Positions 9,978 to 19,900 of a stretch of DNA of 64,000 bases are shown piece after piece; position 1 is the stretch's first letter; each line of letters starts with the position of its first letter. Where the stretch lies: NCBI GenBank assembly GCA_018261735.1, contig JAGTRM010000006.1, forward strand, positions 62,001 to 126,000, written 5' to 3'. The notes beneath the pieces are model-generated. The model had not been told where the DNA came from. It saw only the letters and a list, made by a program, of their open reading frames with translations, and searched no databases. The DNA comes from Pseudomonadota bacterium. GTDB lineage: Bacteria; Pseudomonadota; Gammaproteobacteria; Burkholderiales; Chitinibacteraceae. A program made the translations under genes and the position numbers.

Positions 9978-10007
9978 TTGAACACTGGGCGTTTTTCGTG
10001 TTATAAA
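9978..10007 (+). promoter_or_regulatory. Predicted sigma-70 promoter of rpmB-rpmG
   Basis: TTGAAC (9978-9983) and TATAAA (10002-10007) are separated by 18 bp. The -10 box is 37 bp upstream of the rpmB start, in the 83-bp gap after ftsK. Seen by eye only. Confidence 0.55.
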
Positions 10008-10043
10008 TTCGCCCTTTGCAAGAAGTCAGCAGGAAATTTAACT

Positions 10044-10277
10044 ATGGCACGAGTATGCGCAGTCACCGGCAAGCGTCCGGTATCCGGGAACAACGTTTCC
10101 CACGCAAACAACAAGACCAAGCGTCGTTTCCTCCCGAACCTGCAGTCCCGCCGGTTCTGGGTTGAAAGCGAAAACCGCTTTGTGCGCCTGCGCGTTTCCA
10201 ACGCCGCCCTGCGCACTATCGACAAGGTTGGTATCGAAGTGGTGCTCGCAGATCTGCGCGCCCGCGGTGAAATCTAA
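10044..10277 (+). CDS. rpmB: 50S ribosomal protein L28
   Basis: A 77-aa large-subunit protein. It begins [20 protein letters not shown], the standard L28 opening, followed by the Lys/Arg-rich [17 protein letters not shown] region. The N-terminal CxxTGK form lacks a full zinc-ribbon Cys set, which matches Cys-minus L28 types. AGGAAATTTAACT precedes the ATG. It is co-transcribed with rpmG 16 bp downstream, the usual rpmBG pair. Confidence 0.98.
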   Translation: MARVCAVTGKRPVSGNNVSHANNKTKRRFLPNLQSRRFWVESENRFVRLRVSNAALRTIDKVGIEVVLADLRARGEI

Positions 10278-10293
10278 GTAAAGGCCAGCAATC

Positions 10294-10449
10294 ATGCGTG
10301 ACAAGATCAAGCTCGAATCCAGTGCCGGCACTGGTCATTTCTACACCACCACCAAGAACAAGCGCACCATGCCGGAAAAGATGGAGATCAAGAAATTTGA
10401 TCCCGTTGCCCGCAAGCATGTGCTGTACAAGGAAACCAAGCTGAAATAA
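10294..10449 (+). CDS. rpmG: 50S ribosomal protein L33
   Basis: A 51-aa large-subunit protein. It begins [20 protein letters not shown] and ends [19 protein letters not shown], typical of the zinc-free (Cys-minus) L33. It lies directly after rpmB and before a strong terminator, which closes the two-gene ribosomal operon. Confidence 0.98.
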   Translation: MRDKIKLESSAGTGHFYTTTKNKRTMPEKMEIKKFDPVARKHVLYKETKLK

Positions 10450-10473
10450 GCCGTTTCCGGTGATGCATACTCG

Positions 10474-10506
10474 AAACCCCGTTGCTGTAAGGCACGGGGT
10501 TTTTCT
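10474..10506 (+). terminator. Rho-independent terminator of rpmBG
   Basis: AAACCCCG and CGGGGTTT pair around an inner TGC/GCA stem and loop, followed by TTTTCTTTT. It lies 25 bp after the rpmG stop. Confidence 0.85.
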
Positions 10507-10704
10507 TTTGCGCTTACGCACATCTCCTGCCAGGCACTTCACTACGCCGCAATGACATTCATTGCCCCACAAATAACTCGTCCCCCGCTTACAATGACGA
10601 CATTCCCTGTGAACAAGGGCACAGGACATCCAGGCCATTCGGGCTAACATCCGGCCCTTAGCCAATCGCACTTGAACCCATCTTCATTTTTACCACCGGA
10701 AACC

Positions 10705-11526
10705 ATGAAGCAGATCATTTTGCTCAGCGCAGCCTTGGTACTACTTCCTGCCGGTGCCCATGCCTGGTCGCATACCGGGCACGCCCTTATCGCCCAAATC
10801 GCCAACGCAAACCTGACACCCGCCGCACAGGCACAGGTCCAGGAACTACTCAAAAACGATCTGGATGCCAACGAAAACCCCTCTGGTCGCACAACACTGG
10901 CCGAGGTCTCATCCTGGCCCGACGAAATTCGCACCAAGTCCAATAACGGCACATTTCGGGGCTGGCATTCGCGCGCCAATCCGGTCTGCAACGACACCTT
11001 GGGGCCCTGCAAAAATGGTCACTGCGCCGACCAGATCATTATCGACCAGACGGCCCTCCTGAAGGATCGCACGCAACCGTTGCGCACCCGCAACGAAGCC
11101 CTGAAATGGGTCGTACACCTGGTAGGCGATCTGCACATGCCACTGCATTCCGGCAGCAACCGCGATGGCGGCGGCAATATTCCTGTTACGCTGATCGGGC
11201 TTAAATCCAGAAAAGACCCAACCCTGCATGATGTCTGGGATAACGACCTTTTGCGCTACGCCCTCAAGCGCGGCCCGATTAGCATCGCGACTGAAGCGGC
11301 AAGCCCGTTGACTGCCGATTCGCCCACGCAATGGATGCGGGAAGCGCGCGCACTCTCCCGCCAATATGTCTATGCTCCCCTGCCCGGCTTTGCCTGCGGC
11401 AGCACGCCGGCAACACCCATCGCACTCGATCCAAGCTACCAGGAACAAGCCGTTCCGGTCATTCGCGACCAGATTGGCAAGGCCGGCTTGCGCTTGGCCC
11501 AATTGCTGAATGAGACACTGAGATAA
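10705..11526 (+). CDS. Secreted S1/P1-type zinc nuclease
   Basis: A 273-aa S1/P1 nuclease (phospholipase C/P1 fold, three zinc ions) that cuts single-stranded nucleic acid and 3'-nucleotides. The start at 10705 gives a clean signal peptide (MKQIILLSAALVLLPAGAHA) with cleavage before Trp21. In this family the mature N-terminal Trp and the next His (WSHTGH) bind zinc, so cleavage there makes sense. Other ligand motifs are WVVHLVGDLHMPLH and HDVWDNDLL. It is exported to the periplasm or medium. It is followed after 2 bp by another secreted protein, so the two form an operon, perhaps for nucleic acid or nutrient scavenging. An in-frame start 33 bp upstream is less likely. Confidence 0.92.
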   Translation: MKQIILLSAALVLLPAGAHAWSHTGHALIAQIANANLTPAAQAQVQELLKNDLDANENPSGRTTLAEVSSWPDEIRTKSNNGTFRGWHSRANPVCNDTLGPCKNGHCADQIIIDQTALLKDRTQPLRTRNEALKWVVHLVGDLHMPLHSGSNRDGGGNIPVTLIGLKSRKDPTLHDVWDNDLLRYALKRGPISIATEAASPLTADSPTQWMREARALSRQYVYAPLPGFACGSTPATPIALDPSYQEQAVPVIRDQIGKAGLRLAQLLNETLR

Positions 11527-11528
11527 CC

Positions 11529-12395
11529 ATGGCCAAAACCCTTTTCGCTTTCCTGCCTGCTACCGCCTTGAGCATTGCACTGTTCTCGGGATCTGCGGCA
11601 GCCAGCACGCTTTGGGCCGCCGCCGGGGCCAGCGCTGCCGGCGGCACACTGCTGTCTGCGAATCAGGACGGGGCGCACGATCTCCGGCAAATATTGAAAC
11701 GATCTCCGTCCGGCGAAGGATTCGCCTGGTTCGGTTTGTACACCACAGGCAAGAATGATCCAGGCCTCAAGGCCGGAATCAATGAAAAAGGCTTGAGCGT
11801 CATTTCAGCCGAAGCCAGCAGCATTTCTCCTAAATTGCGCGGCAGGCAGTCAGGCAAACACGCGGTGATCAGCCAGATCCTGTCCCGCTTTGCCAGCGTG
11901 GATGAACTGGCCGCCAACGCCGACCACGTTTTTTCCGGCTCCCGCGCGATTTTCCTGCTGGTTGCCGACCGCCAGCAGATCCTGTTGGCGGAGGTCGGGC
12001 TGGGCGGCGAGTTCGTCTTTCATGCCACGGACAAGGGCACACTGGCGCATACCAACCATTACCTCAACAAGGATCTGGCCGTCTTCAATGCGGCAAATCT
12101 CCCGAGCAGCACCGTGCGGCTGGCCCGGATCAACACCCTATTGAAGCAGGCGCCGCAACCCTACACCCTGCGCGAATTCGTCCGCATGAGCCGGGATCGC
12201 CATGGCGGACCGGACAACAGCCTGTGGCGCAGCGGCAAGGAACACACGCTATCATCGTGGATCGTGCACTCTCCGGCTAACGACGCACCACGGCTGCGCG
12301 TACTGATCGCCAATCCCGGCGAGACCGAGAAAACTCATGAATACACACTGAACGAAGCGTTCTGGAAAAAACCGGCCCCTCGCTCGGCAGATTGA
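11529..12395 (+). CDS. Secreted Ntn-hydrolase-like protein (C45/acyltransferase family) with Ser in the nucleophile position
   Basis: A 288-aa exported protein resembling the peptidase C45 / acyl-CoA:6-APA acyltransferase-like Ntn hydrolases. Family landmarks are the STLWAAAG start after the signal peptide, ANQDG in the next strand, and GTLAHTNHYL near residue 175. Signal peptidase cleavage after AAA would leave Ser26 as the new N-terminus, where family members I remember have Cys (CTLWAA...). The substrate is unknown; an amide or peptide bond is likely. It starts 2 bp after the nuclease gene and is surely co-transcribed. It could also be a catalytically altered member. Confidence 0.7.
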   Translation: MAKTLFAFLPATALSIALFSGSAAASTLWAAAGASAAGGTLLSANQDGAHDLRQILKRSPSGEGFAWFGLYTTGKNDPGLKAGINEKGLSVISAEASSISPKLRGRQSGKHAVISQILSRFASVDELAANADHVFSGSRAIFLLVADRQQILLAEVGLGGEFVFHATDKGTLAHTNHYLNKDLAVFNAANLPSSTVRLARINTLLKQAPQPYTLREFVRMSRDRHGGPDNSLWRSGKEHTLSSWIVHSPANDAPRLRVLIANPGETEKTHEYTLNEAFWKKPAPRSAD

Positions 12396-12422
12396 CAGAG
12401 CCCTCCCAGCGCCCGTTCTTGC

Positions 12423-12446
12423 ACTACCCAACCGCGTGGTAGTTTT
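12423..12446 (+). terminator. Possible terminator after the nuclease/Ntn-hydrolase operon
   Basis: ACTACC (12423-12428) pairs with GGTAGT (12438-12443), followed by TTTT. The stem is short, so the call is weak. Confidence 0.4.
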
Positions 12447-12544
12447 CCCGTTCGTGCACAGGATCAGGAAAATCCGGATACCGCTGCCGGGCCAATCTGC
12501 AAGAATGCTCACTCTGCCTAGCCACCGCCAAACAAAGGTTCGTC

Positions 12545-13579
12545 ATGTCCCAGCATTTTGCCTCCGATAACTACGCCGGCGTCTGCCCGGAAGCCCTGAA
12601 ATGGCTGATCGAAGCCAACCAGAGCGGTCACGAACCTTCCTACGGCGACGACCAGTGGACCCAGCGCGTTTGCGATGCCATCCGCGCGTTGTTCAAAACC
12701 GATTGCGATGTGTTCTATGTATTCAACGGCACCGCCGCCAACTCCCTGGCACTGGCCTCGCTGTGCCAGTCTTACCAATCGGTGATCTGCCACGAAGTGG
12801 CACACATCGAAACCGACGAATGCGGCGCGCCGGAATTCTTCTCCAACGGCTCCAAGCTGCTGGCGACCCAGGGCGAGAATGGCAAGCTCACGCCAGCAGC
12901 AATTGAAACCCTGATCACCCGCCGCAGCGACATTCACTACCCCCGGCCCCAGGTGGTATCGATCACCCAGTCCACCGAAGTAGGCACGGTCTACCAAGTC
13001 GACGAAATCCGCGCGATTGCCGAGATGGCGCATCACCACGGCCTGACCGTTCACATGGATGGCGCGCGCTTTGCCAATGCCGTTGCCACGCTGGGCGTTG
13101 ATCCGGCCGATGTCACCTGGCGCGCCGGCGTGGACGTGCTGTGCTTTGGCGGTACCAAGAACGGCCTGCCGGTGGGCGAAGCCGTCGTATTTTTCAAGCG
13201 CGAACTGGCACGGGACTTCGCCTATCGCGTCAAGCAGGCCGGCCAGCTCGCCTCCAAGATGCGCTTCATCTCCGCGCCGTGGATCGGCCTACTGGAAAAC
13301 GATGTCTGGCTAAAGAACGCCAGCCACGCCAACGCCATGGCGCGACGCCTGCACGATGCGCTGGTAAAGATCCCCCAGGCAAAGATCATGTTCCCGTGCG
13401 AATCGAACGCAGTTTTCGTCACGCTGCCGCAGGCCGCCGTCGATCGCTTGCGCGCGGATAACTGGCGCTTCTACCAGTTCATCGGCGCGGGCGGTTGCCG
13501 CTTCATGTGCTCGTGGGATACCGAGCCCGCCATGGTCGACAAGCTCGCAGCAGCCATTGCCGAGGCCTGCACGGCGTAA
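12545..13579 (+). CDS. ltaE: Low-specificity L-threonine aldolase
   Basis: A 344-aa PLP-dependent fold-type I enzyme that cleaves threonine (and allo-threonine) to glycine and acetaldehyde. It opens with HFASDNYAGVCPEAL, the usual beta-eliminating lyase/threonine aldolase start. It has MDGARFANA (PLP-contacting Asp) and the Schiff-base Lys205 in CFGGTKNG. Length and motifs suit the cytosolic family. It stands alone, with about 150 bp upstream and uvrB 82 bp downstream in the same direction. Confidence 0.92.
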   Translation: MSQHFASDNYAGVCPEALKWLIEANQSGHEPSYGDDQWTQRVCDAIRALFKTDCDVFYVFNGTAANSLALASLCQSYQSVICHEVAHIETDECGAPEFFSNGSKLLATQGENGKLTPAAIETLITRRSDIHYPRPQVVSITQSTEVGTVYQVDEIRAIAEMAHHHGLTVHMDGARFANAVATLGVDPADVTWRAGVDVLCFGGTKNGLPVGEAVVFFKRELARDFAYRVKQAGQLASKMRFISAPWIGLLENDVWLKNASHANAMARRLHDALVKIPQAKIMFPCESNAVFVTLPQAAVDRLRADNWRFYQFIGAGGCRFMCSWDTEPAMVDKLAAAIAEACTA

Positions 13580-13624
13580 GTCGTACCGCCCCGCAGCCAT
13601 CACAGCAAACCGGCCAAAGCGTAG

Positions 13625-13640
13625 TAGAATGATCGTTCTA
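13625..13640. promoter_or_regulatory. Near-perfect 16-bp palindrome upstream of uvrB
   Basis: TAGAATGATCGTTCTA has one mismatched pair and ends 21 bp before the uvrB ATG. TAGAAT could also serve as a -10 box. The layout is typical of TetR-type operators. No LexA-like CTGT-N8-ACAG was seen nearby. Confidence 0.45.
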
Positions 13641-13661
13641 GGAACCTGATGCCGGTTTGCC

Positions 13662-15680
13662 ATGTTTGTCTCCTATCCCAACAGCCCGTACGAGCTGTTC
13701 CAGCCTTTCCCGCCTGCCGGCGACCAGCCCACCGCGATCGAGCAACTGATCGCCGGGCTGGATGACGGCCTGAAATACCAGACGCTGCTCGGCGTGACCG
13801 GCTCGGGCAAGACCTACACCATGGCCAACGTGATCGCGCGCACCGGCCGCCCGGCGATCATCATGGCACCGAACAAGACGCTCGCCGCGCAGTTGTATTC
13901 GGAAATGCGCGAGTTTTTTCCGCGCAACGCGGTCGAGTATTTTGTCAGCTACTACGACTACTACCAGCCCGAAGCCTACGTTCCCAGCCGCGACCTGTTC
14001 ATCGAAAAAGATTCCAGCATCAACGAGCACATCGAGCAGATGCGCCTGTCCGCGACCAAGGCGATGCTGGAACGCCCCGACTGCATCATCGTCGCCACGG
14101 TCAGCGCGATCTACGGTATCGGCGATCCTTCCGATTACCACCAGATGATCCTGCACCTGAAGGAAGGCGAAAAACTCGCGCAGCGCGACATCATCAGCCG
14201 GCTTTCCACCATGCAGTACGACCGTAACGAAATGGACTTCTCACGCGGCAGCTTCCGCGTGCGCGGCGATGTGATCGACGTCTTCCCAGCGGAAAATGCC
14301 GAATTCGCGATCCGCATCTCGCTATTCGACGACGAGATCGAAAAGCTGCAGCTGTTCGACCCGCTCACCGGCAAGATCGAAGCGCGGCTCGGGCGCTACA
14401 CCGTGTTCCCGTCCAGCCATTACGTGACCCCGCGCGCCACGGTGCTCAAGGCCATCGAAACCATCAAGGAAGAGCTGCGCGAACGGCTGGCGTTCTATTA
14501 CCAGGAACACAAGCTGGTGGAAGCGCAGCGGCTGGAGCAGCGCACGCGCTTCGATCTGGAAATGCTCGGAGAAATGGGTTTCTGCAAGGGCATCGAGAAC
14601 TACTCGCGCCACTTTTCCGGCAAGAAGGCCGGCGAAGCGCCGCCGACGCTGATCGATTACCTACCGGAAAATTGCCTGATGATCCTGGACGAATCGCACG
14701 TGACGATTCCGCAGATCGGCGCGATGTACAAGGGCGACCGCTCGCGCAAGGAAAACCTGGTCGATTACGGCTTCCGACTACCCTCCGCGCTCGACAACCG
14801 CCCGCTCAAGTTCGAGGAATTCGAACAGCTGATGCCGCAAAGCGTGTTTGTTTCCGCCACGCCGGCCAACTACGAAAAAGAACACCAGGGGCAAGTGGTT
14901 GAACAGGTGGTACGCCCGACCGGCCTCGTCGATCCGCAGATCGAAGTGCGCCCGGTCGGCACGCAGGTCGACGATCTGCTTTCCGAAATCAGGAAGCGCG
15001 CCGAGAAAGAGGAGCGCGTGCTGGTCACCACGCTGACCAAGCGCATGTCCGAACAGCTGACCGACTACTTGGCGGAACACGGCGTGAAGGTGCGCTACCT
15101 GCACTCGGACATCGATACGGTCGAGCGCGTCGAGATCATCCGCGACCTGCGCCTCGGCATGTTCGACGTGCTGATCGGCATCAACCTGCTGCGCGAAGGG
15201 CTGGACATCCCGGAAGTCTCGCTGGTGGCGATTCTGGATGCCGACAAGGAAGGCTTCCTGCGCAGCGAGCGCAGCCTGATCCAGACCATGGGCCGCGCCG
15301 CACGCAATTTGAACGGCACCGCGATTCTCTACGCCGACCGCATTACCGATTCGATGAAGAAAGCGATCGACGAAACCGAGCGCCGCCGCACCAAGCAGAT
15401 CGCCTTCAACGAAGCCAACGGCATCACCCCGCGCGGCGTGGTCAAGCGCATCAAGGACATCATCGACGGCGTTTACAGCGCCGAAGAAGCCGCCGCCACC
15501 CGCATCGAACAGAAGCGCCACCGCCTGCTCGATGAAATGGACGAAAAGCAGATGGCCAAGGAACTGAAACGCCTGGAAAAGGAAATGATGACCGCTGCGC
15601 AAAACCTGGAGTTCGAAAAGGCCGCCAAACTGCGCGACCAGCTCAAGGCGCTGCGCGAGAAGGCGTTCGGCCACGAATAG
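13662..15680 (+). CDS. uvrB: Excinuclease ABC subunit B
   Basis: A 672-aa DNA damage-recognition helicase of nucleotide excision repair, loaded by UvrA and partnering UvrC. Walker A GVTGSGK is at residues 44-50, the beta-hairpin region has [12 protein letters not shown], and the helicase motif DESHVTIPQ is present. The C-terminal UVR/coiled-coil domain ([20 protein letters not shown]) binds UvrC. Full length. The upstream region has a palindrome at 13625-13640 but no recognisable LexA box. Confidence 0.98.
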   Translation: MFVSYPNSPYELFQPFPPAGDQPTAIEQLIAGLDDGLKYQTLLGVTGSGKTYTMANVIARTGRPAIIMAPNKTLAAQLYSEMREFFPRNAVEYFVSYYDYYQPEAYVPSRDLFIEKDSSINEHIEQMRLSATKAMLERPDCIIVATVSAIYGIGDPSDYHQMILHLKEGEKLAQRDIISRLSTMQYDRNEMDFSRGSFRVRGDVIDVFPAENAEFAIRISLFDDEIEKLQLFDPLTGKIEARLGRYTVFPSSHYVTPRATVLKAIETIKEELRERLAFYYQEHKLVEAQRLEQRTRFDLEMLGEMGFCKGIENYSRHFSGKKAGEAPPTLIDYLPENCLMILDESHVTIPQIGAMYKGDRSRKENLVDYGFRLPSALDNRPLKFEEFEQLMPQSVFVSATPANYEKEHQGQVVEQVVRPTGLVDPQIEVRPVGTQVDDLLSEIRKRAEKEERVLVTTLTKRMSEQLTDYLAEHGVKVRYLHSDIDTVERVEIIRDLRLGMFDVLIGINLLREGLDIPEVSLVAILDADKEGFLRSERSLIQTMGRAARNLNGTAILYADRITDSMKKAIDETERRRTKQIAFNEANGITPRGVVKRIKDIIDGVYSAEEAAATRIEQKRHRLLDEMDEKQMAKELKRLEKEMMTAAQNLEFEKAAKLRDQLKALREKAFGHE

Positions 15681-15692
15681 GCCGCACGCCGC

Positions 15693-16577
15693 TCAGCGCT
15701 GCAAAGCCAGATACAGCGCAAACGGCACGAATATCACCGAGGCGATATTGGCCGTCACCACGATCGCGGCGACCAGACCCGGCTCCTGCTTGTAGCGCTC
15801 GGCCAGGATGTAGTTCATCACCGCCGGCGGCAGCGCCGCATACAGTAGCAACACACCCTGCATCGGCAACGAGAGCGGCAGGATCTTGGTCAATGGCCAC
15901 GCCACGATCAGGCCGGAAATCGGGCAGAGGATGGCGCCGACGATGCCGATGGTCCAGCGTTCAACCTTGAAGCTGGCAAAGCCCACGCCCAGCGCAAACA
16001 AGCCCATCGGAATCGCTGCATCGCCCAGCAACCGGGTGCTGGTTGCCAGCCACGGCGGCAGCGAAAGCCCCATCAGGCTCATCGCTACCCCGAGGATCAT
16101 CGCCCACAGCATCGGCCCGCGAAAAATACCGGCCATGCTGGCCTTGGGATCGCAAATCCGGATACCGAGCGTGAAGTGAACCAGGCTGAAAATCATGAAC
16201 AGCGCCACCGCAGCCGGCAGCATTTCCTGGCCAAATGCCAGCAAGGTCAAAGGCAAGCCCATATTGGCCGTGTTGGTGAACATCATCGACGGGATAAATG
16301 CACGCGGGTTGTAATGCATCAGCCGCGCAACCCACCAGGACAACAGTCCCGAACTCAGCAACACCAGCAAACCGCCGCCGATCAACGGCAGGTATTCGAT
16401 GATGTGGAAATCCTTGGATGCCATGGCCGAAAAAATCAGCAACGGAAACAGCAGGTCGACACTGAGCCGGTTGATCCAGGTCATGTCCGGCTTGCGGTAG
16501 CGTCCGTAGAAAAATCCGATGGCAGAGACAATCAGTACCGGCGTGATGATGCTGATGATGCGCAGGACAAGTTCCAT
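15693..16577 (-). CDS. AEC (auxin efflux carrier) family transporter
   Basis: A 294-aa inner-membrane protein with about ten hydrophobic segments split into two halves by a short polar middle, typical of the AEC/BASS-like fold. The N-terminal half starts MELVLRIISIITPVLIVSAIGFFYGR, quoted here in part: the conserved signs are the PVLIVSAIGFFYGR region and later TNTANMGLPL. Bacterial members export or exchange organic acids such as malate or malonate; the substrate here is unknown. It converges on uvrB with 12 bp between stops. A perfect palindrome lies 38 bp upstream of its start. Confidence 0.88.
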   Translation of the reverse strand: MELVLRIISIITPVLIVSAIGFFYGRYRKPDMTWINRLSVDLLFPLLIFSAMASKDFHIIEYLPLIGGGLLVLLSSGLLSWWVARLMHYNPRAFIPSMMFTNTANMGLPLTLLAFGQEMLPAAVALFMIFSLVHFTLGIRICDPKASMAGIFRGPMLWAMILGVAMSLMGLSLPPWLATSTRLLGDAAIPMGLFALGVGFASFKVERWTIGIVGAILCPISGLIVAWPLTKILPLSLPMQGVLLLYAALPPAVMNYILAERYKQEPGLVAAIVVTANIASVIFVPFALYLALQR

Positions 16578-16615
16578 AGGTTTTCTTACTGTTTGCCTTG
16601 TAAATTTATTTCAAG

Positions 16616-16629
16616 CAGGTGATCACCTG
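16616..16629. promoter_or_regulatory. Perfect 14-bp palindrome, candidate operator of the AEC gene
   Basis: CAGGTGATCACCTG equals its own reverse complement and ends within 40 bp of the AEC transporter start codon. The regulator is unknown. Confidence 0.5.
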
Positions 16630-16842
16630 TCCAGGCTTACCCACACCCATGACAGCGAAATTTTTGGTTTTTTGCCGGCTTTTCAGTCAGCGGGGAATCA
16701 ACGCAATGTAACCCTCAGGCACTCTGGGCAAATTGTAACTGGCCAGACCAAATCCTTCCATGCCGAACGCGATGCGACATCGCGCAAGCCTAGCCCGCTC
16801 ACCTAAAAATCTCTTATGAGGTAGTAATTAATTTCTTATGGA

Positions 16843-16871
16843 TTGGTATCGCGCACGTGGAAAAGTATAGG
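16843..16871 (+). promoter_or_regulatory. Candidate gltB promoter
   Basis: TTGGTA (16843-16848) and TATAGG (16866-16871) have 17-bp spacing, with the -10 box 68 bp before the gltB ATG. The match is moderate. Confidence 0.4.
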
Positions 16872-16939
16872 TATATTCCCTGATTCGACTCGGTCGCCAT
16901 AGACACGGCCCAAGATATTCGGTACAGGAGTGGAATGTA

Positions 16940-19900
16940 ATGCAACAGCCTCAGGGGCTCTACGACCCCGCCAATGAACATGACGCCTGCGGCGTGGGTT
17001 TTGTTGCCCACATCAAGGGTAGCAAGAGCCATGAAATCGTCCAGAACGGCTTGAAGATTCTGGAAAATATCGATCACCGTGGCGCCGTGGGGGCCGATCC
17101 CCTGATGGGCGACGGCGCAGGCATTCTGCTCCAGATTCCGGATCAACTGTTCCGCGAAGAAATGGCTGCCGCCGGGGTGAGACTGCCCCAGGCGGGTGAA
17201 TATGGCGTGGGCATGATCTTCCTGCCCAAGGAGGCCGCCTCGCGCCTGGCGTGCGAGCAGGAAATCGAGCGCGCCGTACGCGCCGAAGGCCAGGTTCTGC
17301 TGGGCTGGCGCGATGTGCCGGTCGACCACGCGATGCCGATGTCCCCCACCGTGAAGGCCAAGGAGCCGATCATCCGCCAGGTCTTCATCGGCCGCGGTCC
17401 GGACGTGATGGTGACCGAGGCGCTGGAACGCAAGCTGTACGTGATCCGCAAGATGGCCAGCCACGCAATCCAGAAACTGGGCCTCAAGCATTGCGCCGAA
17501 TACTACGTGCCGTCGATGTCGGCGCGCACGATCATCTACAAGGGCCTGCTGCTCGCCAACCAGGTCGGCGTGTACTACAAGGACTTGGCCGATCCGCGCT
17601 GCGTCTCCGCACTGGCCTTGGTGCACCAGCGTTTCTCGACCAACACCTTCCCGGAATGGCCGCTGGCCCACCCGTACCGCATGATCGCCCACAACGGCGA
17701 AATCAACACGGTGAAGGGCAACTTCAACTGGCTGCGCGCGCGCGAAGGCGTGATGAAATCGGCAGTGCTCGGCAGCGATCTGGCCAAGCTCTACCCGCTG
17801 GTCTACGACGGCCAGTCCGATACCGCAACCTTCGACAACTGCATCGAACTCCTGACCATGGCCGGCTACCCGCTGGCGCAAGCCGCGATGATGATGATCC
17901 CGGAAGCGTGGGAACAGCATGAGCTGATGGATGCCAACCGTCGCGCGTTCTACGAATACCATGCCGCGATGATGGAACCTTGGGACGGCCCGGCTGCGAT
18001 TGCGTTTACCGACGGCCGCCAAATTGGGGCGACTTTGGACCGTAACGGCCTGCGCCCGGCCCGCTATATCGTGACCGATGACGACATCGTCGTCATGGCC
18101 TCCGAATCCGGCGTGCTGCCGATCCCGGAAAGCAAGATCGCCAAGAAGTGGCGTCTGCAGCCGGGCAAGATGTTCCTGATCGATATGGAAGCCGGTCGCA
18201 TCATCGACGACAAGGAACTCAAGGATTCGCTCGCCAACGCCAAGCCCTACCGCGAATGGATTTCGCGCATCCAGATCAAGCTCGACGAAGTCGATGGTCC
18301 GGAGCCCAAGGACGAAGTGCGCGCGAGCCTGCTCGATCGCCAGCAAGCGTTCGGCTACACCCAGGAAGACACCAAGTTCCTGATGACGCCGATGGCGCTC
18401 AGCGGCGAGGAAGCGATTGGCTCGATGGGCAATGACTCGCCGATGGCCGTGATGTCGGACAAGCTCAAGCCGCTGTACAGCTATTTCCGCCAGTTGTTCG
18501 CACAGGTGACCAACCCGCCGATCGACCCGATCCGCGAAGCCTTGGTGATGTCGACCGTGTCGTTCATCGGCCCGAAGCCGAACCTTTTGGACCTGAACAA
18601 CATCAACCCACCGATGCGCCTCGAGGTCAGCCAGCCTATCCTCGATTTCAAGGACATGGCCAAGCTGCGCTACATCGAGCAGTACACCGACAACAAGTTC
18701 AAGTCGTACGAGCTGAACATCTGCTACCCGGTGGCCTGGGGCAATGAAGGCGTCGAAGCGCGCCTGGCCTCGCTCTGCGCCGAAGCCGAAGATGCGGTGA
18801 AATCCGGCTACACCATCCTGATCGTGTCCGACCGCAAGATGGACGCACAGAATGTCGCGATTCCGGCACTGCTCGCCACCTCGGCCATCCACCTGCATCT
18901 GGTCAAGCAGGGGCTGCGCACCTGTACCGGTCTCGTGGTGGAAACCGGTTCGGCACGAGAAACGCATCACTTCGCCCTGCTGGCCGGCTACGGCGCGGAA
19001 GCCATTCACCCGTATCTCGCCATGGAAACGCTGCGCGATATCGCCAGCAAGACGACAAATCTCGACGGCGACAAGGCGATCTACCACTACATCAAGGCAG
19101 TGGGCAAAGGCTTGTGCAAGGTCATGTCCAAGATGGGCATCTCGACCTACCAATCCTACTGCGGCGCGCAGATCTTCGAAGCGATCGGCCTGAACAAGGA
19201 ACTGGTAAAAAAATACTTCACCGGCACGTCGTCCAACGTCGAGGGCATCGGCATCTTCGAAGTGGCGGAAGAAGCCGTACGCCTGCACAAGCAGGCTTTC
19301 GGCAACGACCCGGTCTTGGCCAACGCGCTCGACGCCGGCGGCGAATACGCCTTCCGCATCCGCGGCGAAGACCATATGTGGACGCCGGACGCGATTGCCA
19401 AGCTGCAGCATTCCACCCGTTCCGGCAACTTCCAGAACTACAAGGAATACGCGCAGATCATCAACGATCAGAGCAAGCGCCACATGACCTTGCGCGGCCT
19501 GTTCGAGTTCAAGCTCGATCCGGCCAAGGCGGTTCCGCTCGATGAAGTCGAATCGGCCAAGGACATCGTCAAGCGTTTTGCCACCGGCGCGATGTCGCTC
19601 GGCTCGATCAGCACCGAAGCGCACTCGACGCTCGCCATCGCCATGAACCGCATCGGCGGCAAGAGCAACACCGGCGAAGGCGGCGAGGACGACAAGCGCT
19701 ATCGCAACGAGATGAACGGCGTCTTCATCAAGAAGGGTGAAACGCTCGCCGGCCTGTTGGGCCGCGACGTGATCGAACGCGATATCGTGCTGGAAGAAGG
19801 CGATTCGCTGCGCTCCAAGATCAAGCAGGTTGCTTCGGGCCGCTTTGGCGTGACTGCGGAATACCTGACCTCGGCCGACCAGATCCAGATCAAGATGGCC

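Larger units (their letters stand above)
16578..16939. other. Divergent intergenic region (AEC transporter / gltB)
   Basis: A 362-bp non-coding stretch between divergent genes. It holds a perfect palindrome at 16616-16629 near the AEC start and a candidate gltB promoter at 16843-16871. The part between (about 16640-16840) shows no gene and no strong structure. Confidence 0.6.

Noticed and set aside
12418..12544. A small RNA or tRNA in the gap before ltaE
   Set aside because: Only one short hairpin is visible, best read as a weak terminator. No cloverleaf or promoter was found.
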